A stretch of 46,802 nt of DNA from Bacillota bacterium (GTDB lineage Bacteria; Bacillota_I; Bacilli_A; RFN20; CAG-288). The notes below the pieces were generated by a model. The model ran no database searches. It saw nothing but the letters and a program-made list of their open reading frames with translations, and was not told the origin of the DNA. Location: NCBI GenBank assembly GCA_023398335.1, contig JAEWSJ010000023.1:1-46802 (forward strand), written 5' to 3'. Position 1 is the first letter of the stretch; each line of letters starts with the position of its first letter. This document shows positions 41,009 to 46,802 of this stretch, piece by piece. The translations under genes were made by a program, and so were the position numbers.

Positions 41009-43960
41009 ATGATTAAAAAGAAAACAGCAGGTAAAATTGCAATATTTAGTATATTGAGTTTATTAAGTGCTGGCTTAATCGCTGGTAATGTTGTTTGTTT
41101 CAATGTTTTAGGTGTTGAATTTATTTCTGCAGCTTTAGCTGGAACGGGCGCAGTAACAGGGGATGAAGAATCGGCTCAAAAAGGAGCTAGTTTAGTTAAG
41201 AAGATTAGTGAAGATGGTTCGGTATTATTAAAGAACAATGACAACACTTTACCACTTGATATAGCTTCAAATAATAAAGTGAATGTCTTTGGTTATACCG
41301 CCACCGATAACGCGTGGGTCTTTACTGGTGTAGGTTCGGGCTCATGTAAGCCAGATCCAGAGAAAAGAGTGGGTATTTTACAAGGATTGAAGAATGCTGG
41401 ATTTAAGTACAATGAAGATATTATTGCTAAGTACAAAAAAGCAATACCTACTACTGATAATTGGATGTCAATGAATCAAAATGGTAAGATTATTCAACCT
41501 TCGAATGATTTTTACACGGATGAACTAATTAATTCCGCTAAAGAATTTAGCGATACAGTTATTGTTGTTCTTTCGCGTAACAGCGGTGAGAATGTTGGTG
41601 AAGTACCAACGGTTTCAAAAGATTATGTTAGTGGAGAAACAGATACAACACGTAGTTATCTCGATTTATCTTCGAAAGAAGAATACATGCTTACTGTTGC
41701 AAAGAATAACTTTGAAAAAGTTATTGTTTTGCTTAATACAACTAACAACATGCAATGTGAATTTTTACAAGATGATAAAATTGATGCGGCGTTATTCTGT
41801 GGACCAACTGGATTATGTGGCGCAGAAAGTGTAGCAAATTTAATTGCTGGTAGAAAAATTGTTGAAAACGAAGATGGAACTACTACATCAGTAAAAATCA
41901 GCCCAAGTGGAAAACTTGCTGATACTTACGCAGCGGATTTTAGCACTGAGCCAGTATTTGCAAACAGATTTGTTAGAAATAAAAGTGCTACAGGTGGTAA
42001 TATTGTCTATCAAGAAGATTTATATTTCGGCTATAGATGGTATGAAACAGCTGATAAAATGGGATATTTTAACGGATTAGCAAAGGGATACGATTCCGCT
42101 GTAATATATCCGTTTGGTTATGGACTTTCCTATACTTCATTTGATTGGTCTATTAAAGAAGTTAGTTTACCTTCTTCTTCATCTCTTGCAGCAGATAGCA
42201 ATATTGAAGTAAAGGTAAATGTTAAGAATGTTGGTCAATATCCAGGTAAAGATGTTGTTGAATTATATTATCAAACTCCATATATAACCGGAGAAATTGA
42301 AAAGAGTGCGATATCTTTAGGCGACTTTGCAAAGACTAGTGTTTTGGAACCAGGTGAAAGCCAAGAATTAACCTTGTCTCTTTCTGCGTATGATATGGCC
42401 TCATATGATTGTTACGACAAGAATAATAACTCCTTTAAGGGCTATGAACTAGATAAAGGTAATTATACTTTAGACTTGAGAACTGATGTTCATCATATAA
42501 AGAATAATGATCTATCCTTAACTTATACAGTGGATGAAAACATCAAATACAGCAAAGATCCAACAACAGGATATTCTGTTATTAACAGATTTACTGGTGA
42601 AGATTCTTATGCGGGTGTAGCAATCGATGGTTCAAATGTAGGAATTAATGAGACTTATTTATCACGTAGAGATTTCTTCTCAACATATAAAGATACTCAA
42701 TCTTCCTTACCATCTGATACTAATAAAATTAACAAAGCAAGACTTTATGCAACTGGAGCCAATGGTCAAGATGAAATGCCTGCCTTCAGCGTAAATAAAG
42801 ATATGTATCTTGTTACTAAGAAAGATGGAACAAAAGCATCCGCTAGCGATTTGGCTAGCCCATCAAATTTAATCTTTAACGATGAGTTAATTACTAAATT
42901 GATGAAATCTTACGATAGTACGTTATGGGATGATTTAGTTAACGAAGTTAGCAAAGAAGAAGCAATAGCGCTCGTCGAGAAGAGTGGATTCGGTTCTAGT
43001 GAAATTGAATCTATTGGTAAAACTAAAACCTTGGATTTTGATGGTCCAAGTGGATTTAATGAAAACACCCAAAAAGTTGCGGAAGATAAATCAGCATGGA
43101 CAAGTTATCCATGTGAGGTTGTTATTGGATGTACATGGAATGAACAATTAGCTCATGAAATCGGACAATCGATGGCATTTGAAGCAAGTAAGAGTGGTAT
43201 TAATGGTTGGTATGCGCCAGGTGTTAATCTCCATAGATCTAATTACAATGGAAGAAACTATGAATATTATTCAGAAGATCCAATTATCTCTGGAAAATTA
43301 GCTGGAGCAACAATTAACGGAGCTAAATCCGGAGGCTTATATTGCTATTTAAAACACTTTGCATTAAGTGAAGAAGGCGATAATGCTAAAGGCGTAGATA
43401 CATGGATTACTGAACAAACATTCAGAGAAATCTATCTTAAACCATTTGAAATAGCTGTTAAATCTGGTGCTAACGCTGTTATGACTGCATTCAATAGAAT
43501 TGGACCAGTCTGGGCAGGGGCAAACTACGACTTATGTACTGAAGTATTACGTAATGAATGGGGCTTTAAAGGTTCGGTAGTTACGGACTGGAGTAGTGGA
43601 GATGAAATAATGAATACACCTCGTGGTGTCTTAGCTGGAAATGATTTGTGGCTTAACCCAATGAAATCAAACGGAGCTCCACTTGATGCATCTAATCCAA
43701 CTCAAATGTATTGTGCTAAACAAGCTGTTAAACATAATTTATACACATATGTTTCAACATATCATTATGCACGTGAATACGATCCGGAAAATAACGAATA
43801 TGAAGTTAAACCTGGAATTACCGGACCAGTCTCAGTTACTGATTGGTGGATATATCTCTTAGCTTCCATAGATGTCATTATCTTTGGTTCGACAATAGGA
43901 TATGGATTATACGCTTTTGTACCATGGTCAAAAGTTCTTAAGAAAAAAGAAAGTAATTAA
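41009..43960 (+). CDS. Membrane-anchored permuted GH3 beta-glycosidase 2
   Basis: A 983-residue GH3 enzyme with the same reversed order as the one at 27957. The C-domain comes first (VLLKNNDNTLPLD, GVGSGSCKPD, likely acid/base Glu194 in RNSGENVGEV). A fibronectin-III-like domain follows (IYPFGYGLSYTSFDWSIK, VNVKNVGQYPGKDVVELYY), then the N-domain (LDFDGPSGFNE, GRNYEYYSEDPI, YLKHFALSEEGDN) with nucleophile Asp860 in GSVVTDWSSG. A signal anchor spans residues 7-35, and a C-terminal transmembrane segment near 950-972 (WWIYLLASIDVIIFGSTIGY) precedes a Lys-rich end, so both ends should be in the membrane. It is the last gene of the lipoprotein operon, closed by a strong terminator. Sequence divergence from the first suggests different substrate preference. 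Confidence 0.93.
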   Translation: MIKKKTAGKIAIFSILSLLSAGLIAGNVVCFNVLGVEFISAALAGTGAVTGDEESAQKGASLVKKISEDGSVLLKNNDNTLPLDIASNNKVNVFGYTATDNAWVFTGVGSGSCKPDPEKRVGILQGLKNAGFKYNEDIIAKYKKAIPTTDNWMSMNQNGKIIQPSNDFYTDELINSAKEFSDTVIVVLSRNSGENVGEVPTVSKDYVSGETDTTRSYLDLSSKEEYMLTVAKNNFEKVIVLLNTTNNMQCEFLQDDKIDAALFCGPTGLCGAESVANLIAGRKIVENEDGTTTSVKISPSGKLADTYAADFSTEPVFANRFVRNKSATGGNIVYQEDLYFGYRWYETADKMGYFNGLAKGYDSAVIYPFGYGLSYTSFDWSIKEVSLPSSSSLAADSNIEVKVNVKNVGQYPGKDVVELYYQTPYITGEIEKSAISLGDFAKTSVLEPGESQELTLSLSAYDMASYDCYDKNNNSFKGYELDKGNYTLDLRTDVHHIKNNDLSLTYTVDENIKYSKDPTTGYSVINRFTGEDSYAGVAIDGSNVGINETYLSRRDFFSTYKDTQSSLPSDTNKINKARLYATGANGQDEMPAFSVNKDMYLVTKKDGTKASASDLASPSNLIFNDELITKLMKSYDSTLWDDLVNEVSKEEAIALVEKSGFGSSEIESIGKTKTLDFDGPSGFNENTQKVAEDKSAWTSYPCEVVIGCTWNEQLAHEIGQSMAFEASKSGINGWYAPGVNLHRSNYNGRNYEYYSEDPIISGKLAGATINGAKSGGLYCYLKHFALSEEGDNAKGVDTWITEQTFREIYLKPFEIAVKSGANAVMTAFNRIGPVWAGANYDLCTEVLRNEWGFKGSVVTDWSSGDEIMNTPRGVLAGNDLWLNPMKSNGAPLDASNPTQMYCAKQAVKHNLYTYVSTYHYAREYDPENNEYEVKPGITGPVSVTDWWIYLLASIDVIIFGSTIGYGLYAFVPWSKVLKKKESN

Positions 43961-43970
43961 CTAGATGATG

Positions 43971-44002
43971 AATGACTAACCACAAATGGTTAGTCATTTT
44001 TG
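43971..44002 (+). terminator. Terminator of the CBM-phosphoesterase-GH3 operon
   Basis: AATGACTAACCA (43971-43982), loop CAAA, TGGTTAGTCATT (43987-43998), then Ts: a perfect 12-bp stem. Confidence 0.92.
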
Positions 44003-44225
44003 TTTGCTTAGAAAATGTATTTTTTAGAGTATTAAAATAAATTGCGCAAAGGTATATATTGTTCGACTATTTTTAACTTTATTATTTTTTCTCACTTGTA
44101 GTATAAGAATAATAAGTAGAGATTTAATCATGTGGATAAATAACTTTTAATTTATATATTATTAAAGTACATGAGGATAAAATTTACTAGTAAGTATCAA
44201 AAGAATAAGCCTTGTACTGTTTGAA

Positions 44226-44255
44226 TTGAGTTTTTTTTGTTAAAGATGTTATACT
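44226..44255 (+). promoter_or_regulatory. Promoter of the 51-codon small gene
   Basis: TTGAGT (44226-44231), 18 bp, TATACT (44250-44255). Bases 44003-44225 upstream are AT-rich and show no gene. Confidence 0.6.
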
Positions 44256-44282
44256 TTATTTATCCGGTAAGAAGGAGAGTAT

Positions 44283-44438
44283 ATGGCTTCTGATAGGTTT
44301 AGGCTTATTGATGATTCGATATATGGCGTGGTGAGATTCTTTGTAACTCGTGATTTTTGTTTTGTTCGTGAGAAAAAAATCGGTCGGAATCGGTGCTGTT
44401 ATATCAGAGAAGCAATTAACTCTAAGATAATATTTTAA
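44283..44438 (+). CDS. Small 51-residue protein of unknown function
   Basis: An ATG frame of 51 codons ending in TAA at 44436-44438. It has the full set of expression signals: a promoter (TTGAGT/TATACT), a near-perfect ribosome binding site (AAGGAGA at good spacing) and a terminator that overlaps its stop codon. The product is basic and contains three cysteines (DFCFVREKK, NRCCYIREA), with no transmembrane segment or signal peptide. I do not recognise a family. It could be a small regulatory protein, a leader peptide controlling the next gene through the terminator, or a small RNA with a chance frame. Confidence 0.5.
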   Translation: MASDRFRLIDDSIYGVVRFFVTRDFCFVREKKIGRNRCCYIREAINSKIIF

Positions 44439-44461
44439 AGCGGGTTTTTCCTGCTTTTTTT
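44437..44461 (+). terminator. Terminator between the small gene and the DUF2804 gene
   Basis: AAAGCGGG (44437-44444), loop TTTTT, CCTGCTTT (44450-44457), then more Ts. It lies only 17 bases before the DUF2804 ATG, so it may act as an attenuator for that gene, since no other promoter is visible in between. Confidence 0.8.
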
Positions 44462-44478
44462 ATGAAAGGAAAATAAAA

Positions 44479-45501
44479 ATGGAACAACATTTACTTAGTG
44501 AAGGTGACTTATTGGACGAGTTTGGAAATTTACAAGAAGCAGGTTATGCTTTTTCGTTAGTTAAGAAATATCAGCGAAATAAAATAAAGGCTGGGAAGCT
44601 TAGAATAAAAGAATGGGATTATTATTACATAGGTAATGATAAGTATGGTGTAGCATTAACTATTGCGGATAATTCATATATGTCATTAGCTAGCGTATCT
44701 GTTCTTTCTTATGTGAGAAAGAAACAAGTTACTAAGAGTTATATGGGAGCTTTTTCTTTAGGAAAATTAAATCTTCCTTCTTCTTCTTGTGATGGTAATG
44801 TTAAATATGAAGGCCGAAATTTTACAATGTCTTTTGAAAATAAAAATGGAGTAAGACATTTAGTTTGCTCGATGAATAACGTATATAAAACAGATAAATT
44901 TACCTGTGATATAAAACTAGAACCAACAACAGATAAGTCGATGGTAATTGCAACTCCTTTTGATAAGCCTAAACATTTTTATTACAATCAAAAAATTAAT
45001 TTGTTAAAAGCCAGTGGCTCATTCAGTTTTGGAGATAGAACTTATTCCCTGGATGATTCAATCGGAATATTAGATTGGGGAAGAGGAGTTTGGACATATA
45101 AAAATACATGGTACTGGTCTTCGTTAAACGCTCAACAGGATGGACATTATATCGGATTTAATCTTGGATATGGATTCGGTGATACTTCTTCGGCGAGTGA
45201 AAACATGTTCTTTTATGACAAGGAAGCCTATAAGTTAAATGATGTAATTTTTGATATTCCAGTAGATGCTGAAGGAAAAGAGGAATACCTCAAAGAATGG
45301 AAGATATATTCTCGTGATAATTGCATTGATTTGAGTTTCACTCCAATTTTAAATAGAGCAGCGGATTCAAACGTCTTTATAATAAGATCAAATCAAAACC
45401 AAGTGTTTGGTAAGTTTAACGGAACGATAAAAGTTGGAGACAAAAAATACGAAATAAAGAATTTAGTGGGCTTTGCTGAAAAAGTTTACAATAAGTGGTA
45501 A
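44479..45501 (+). CDS. DUF2804 family protein
   Basis: A 340-residue protein of the DUF2804 family, whose biochemical role is not established. The diagnostic C-terminal core is present: ILDWGRGVWTYKNTWYWSS, then HYIGFNLGYGFGDTSSASEN, FTPILNRAADSN, QVFGKFNGTIKV and LVGFAEKVYNKW. The N-terminus (LLDEFGNLQEAGYAFSLVKKY) also fits family members. The fold is expected to be beta-rich, resembling lipocalin-like hydroxyneurosporene synthases. No signal peptide is seen. AAAGGA precedes the ATG. Its expression probably depends on read-through of the terminator just upstream or on an unseen promoter. Confidence 0.9.
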   Translation: MEQHLLSEGDLLDEFGNLQEAGYAFSLVKKYQRNKIKAGKLRIKEWDYYYIGNDKYGVALTIADNSYMSLASVSVLSYVRKKQVTKSYMGAFSLGKLNLPSSSCDGNVKYEGRNFTMSFENKNGVRHLVCSMNNVYKTDKFTCDIKLEPTTDKSMVIATPFDKPKHFYYNQKINLLKASGSFSFGDRTYSLDDSIGILDWGRGVWTYKNTWYWSSLNAQQDGHYIGFNLGYGFGDTSSASENMFFYDKEAYKLNDVIFDIPVDAEGKEEYLKEWKIYSRDNCIDLSFTPILNRAADSNVFIIRSNQNQVFGKFNGTIKVGDKKYEIKNLVGFAEKVYNKW

Positions 45502-45535
45502 AAAGCCTTATACTACCTAGGTTAGGAGCTTTTTG
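45500..45535 (+). terminator. Hairpin between DUF2804 gene and uppP, overlapping the uppP ribosome binding site
   Basis: AAAAAGC (45500-45506) pairs with GCTTTTT (about 45528-45534), extended by CCT/AGG pairs. The AGGAG ribosome binding site of uppP (about 45524-45528) lies in the 3' arm, so the hairpin could both terminate transcription and mask translation. Confidence 0.6.
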
Positions 45536-45538
45536 TTT

Positions 45539-46474
45539 ATGGTCCAATACTTAATTAATATTTTAAAAGTGGTCCTATTGGGAATTGTTGAAGGAATCAC
45601 AGAATGGTTACCTATTTCCTCTACAGGTCATATGATAATCTTAGAACAATGGTTAAATCTTGAAGGCGAATTTGGTGCAGACTTTTGGAATTTATTTTTG
45701 GTTGTTATTCAACTAGGGGCGATAATTGCGGTCTTTATAGCTTTTATAAAGAAAATATGGCCTTTTGGTGAAAATAAAACAAAAGAAGAAAAGAAGAAGA
45801 CATGGTTGTTGATACTTAATGTTTGTATCGCATGTGTACCAGCTGGAATAGTTGGAATTTTATTAGATGACTGGATTGATAGTCATATTATGAATTTTAT
45901 TACGGTATCAGTTACTTTGATAGTTTATGGTATTGCGTTTATTGTTATTGAGTATTTATTTAAAAGAAATAGAAACGAATTCAAAGTTAATGATGTTTAT
46001 ATGATGACATGGAAGACAGCGTTAATTATTGGTTGCGCTCAAGTTCTATCTCTTGTTCCAGGAACATCAAGAAGCGGTGTTACTATTCTTGCAGCAATGT
46101 TAATAGGTTGTGATAGAAAAACTTCGGCTGAATTTTCTTTCTTAGTGTCTATTCCTGTTATGTTTGGTGCTTCTTTATTTAAAGGCGCAAAATATGCGAT
46201 GAGTGGAGCTTCATTAACCGATGTTGAAGGGTCACTTCTTCTTATAGGTTGCATTGTTGCTTTCGTTGTCAGTTTGCTTACTATTAAATACTTTATGAAG
46301 TTTATTAAGAATAATACCTTTACCGGCTTTGGTTATTATCGTATTGCCTTAGGTATTGTGCTTGTAACTTATTTCTGCATTACTACATATATGAATCAAA
46401 CTTCTCTTGCGTATGAAACTATGAACTTAATCAGTCGTGTTCACTTTGCTTCTTTACGTCCGGTGTTGTTATAA
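45539..46474 (+). CDS. uppP: Undecaprenyl-diphosphatase (UppP/BacA)
   Basis: Membrane phosphatase that converts undecaprenyl diphosphate to the monophosphate lipid carrier used for peptidoglycan and wall polymers; overproduction gives bacitracin resistance. The two conserved motifs are GIVEGITEWLPISSTGHM (E-x-x-x-E plus PISSTGH) near the N-terminus and SLVPGTSRSGVTI in the second half. About eight hydrophobic segments follow the BacA pattern. The ATG at 45539 follows AGGAG; a TTG at 45533 is rejected. A strong GC-rich terminator follows. The gene shows that the organism builds a lipid-linked cell wall. Confidence 0.97.
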   Translation: MVQYLINILKVVLLGIVEGITEWLPISSTGHMIILEQWLNLEGEFGADFWNLFLVVIQLGAIIAVFIAFIKKIWPFGENKTKEEKKKTWLLILNVCIACVPAGIVGILLDDWIDSHIMNFITVSVTLIVYGIAFIVIEYLFKRNRNEFKVNDVYMMTWKTALIIGCAQVLSLVPGTSRSGVTILAAMLIGCDRKTSAEFSFLVSIPVMFGASLFKGAKYAMSGASLTDVEGSLLLIGCIVAFVVSLLTIKYFMKFIKNNTFTGFGYYRIALGIVLVTYFCITTYMNQTSLAYETMNLISRVHFASLRPVLL

Positions 46475-46506
46475 GAGAAATATTTGTTTATTTATTTTTT
46501 AATTAT

Positions 46507-46530
46507 ACGCTGCGTAATCGCAGCGTTTTT
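46507..46530 (+). terminator. Terminator of uppP
   Basis: ACGCTGCG (46507-46514), loop TAAT, CGCAGCGT (46519-46526), then Ts: a perfect GC-rich stem. Confidence 0.92.
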
Positions 46531-46595
46531 GCTTAGGAAATTGTATTTTTGGGATTTTTAAAAAAACGAGACGTAATTATATATTATTTGACTAT

Positions 46596-46802
46596 TTATT
46601 TTTTATCTTCGCATATTTCTTTAGGTATGAATGTTGGTTTATCACATTTCGGACAATAAGATACTGGGTATCCTATACTTCCATCCATTTCAAAGCATTC
46701 TAAAACTATATCTGCATCTTGTTCTTCTTCGTATCCACAGTTTGAACATTTGAAGTCTATTACTTCATAGAACCTCTCATAATCAAATAGGTCGTCTGGA
46801 TC
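46596..46802 (-). CDS. Zinc-ribbon protein, C-terminal part (partial)
   Basis: On the minus strand, a frame enters from the window edge and ends at TAA 46598-46596. It encodes at least 68 residues with FKCSNCGYEEEQ and SYCPKCDKPTF, two CxxC knuckles that should bind one zinc ion, in an acidic context. It resembles small rubredoxin-like or zinc-ribbon proteins of unknown role. The start is outside the window. The gene converges on uppP, whose terminator lies between them. Confidence 0.8.
   Translation of the reverse strand, partial: DPDDLFDYERFYEVIDFKCSNCGYEEEQDADIVLECFEMDGSIGYPVSYCPKCDKPTFIPKEICEDKK

Overview
The window is low-GC (AT-rich) DNA from a strictly anaerobic, walled, Gram-positive-type bacterium, most likely a host-associated member of the Bacillota (Bacilli/Erysipelotrichia/RF39-like). 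Support comes from a T-box-controlled serS, AGGAGG-type ribosome binding sites, an oxygen-sensitive ribonucleotide reductase (nrdD/nrdG), undecaprenyl-diphosphatase, several lipoproteins, a small-form SRP RNA, and paired LytTR regulator/GHKL kinase genes. TGA is used as a stop, so the code is the standard bacterial one, not the Mycoplasma one. The exact taxon is an inference.

Bases 1-24,900 are mainly housekeeping genes with signs of decay between them. They hold a gene end, the serine T-box and serS, a secreted endonuclease I-type lipoprotein, tadA and a GT4 glycosyltransferase downstream of the SRP RNA on the minus strand, and an IS30 transposase remnant. These are followed by a membrane protein with two YjbR-like repeats, nrdD-nrdG, a GT39-like membrane glycosyltransferase, a broken ABC ATPase/permease gene (two frameshifts, one stop, no Walker A), and a uracil permease behind a leader with a strong terminator. 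Then come a decayed minus-strand membrane gene, rpmE, metG, rpiB-tsaC on the minus strand, a 1183-residue protein that looks like a DUF4011 helicase-nuclease stripped of its catalytic motifs, mscL and a TM2 protein.

Bases 24,900-44,000 form a coherent accessory locus for beta-glycoside use. The order is YczE-like membrane protein, LytTR regulator 1 and GHKL kinase 1, a membrane-anchored permuted GH3 enzyme, a cytoplasmic GH3 enzyme, a small membrane protein, regulator 2 and kinase 2, a carbohydrate-binding lipoprotein, a metallophosphoesterase lipoprotein, and a second membrane-anchored permuted GH3. Two GH3 promoters carry related 20/21-bp-spaced GTCGTWA-type repeats just upstream of the -35, and three promoters carry near-cre sites of the form TGWAAGTGNTTWCA. 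The likely picture is surface capture of glycans by the binding lipoprotein, trimming by the two surface GH3 enzymes, uptake, and cytoplasmic hydrolysis by the third GH3. Expression would be switched on by the kinase/regulator pairs and damped by a CcpA/LacI-type repressor. The substrate and the signal cannot be read from the sequence.

Bases 44,000-46,802 contain a small 51-codon gene with its own promoter, ribosome binding site and terminator, a DUF2804 protein, uppP, and the end of a zinc-ribbon gene on the minus strand. No CRISPR array, tRNA, rRNA or complete mobile element was recognised.
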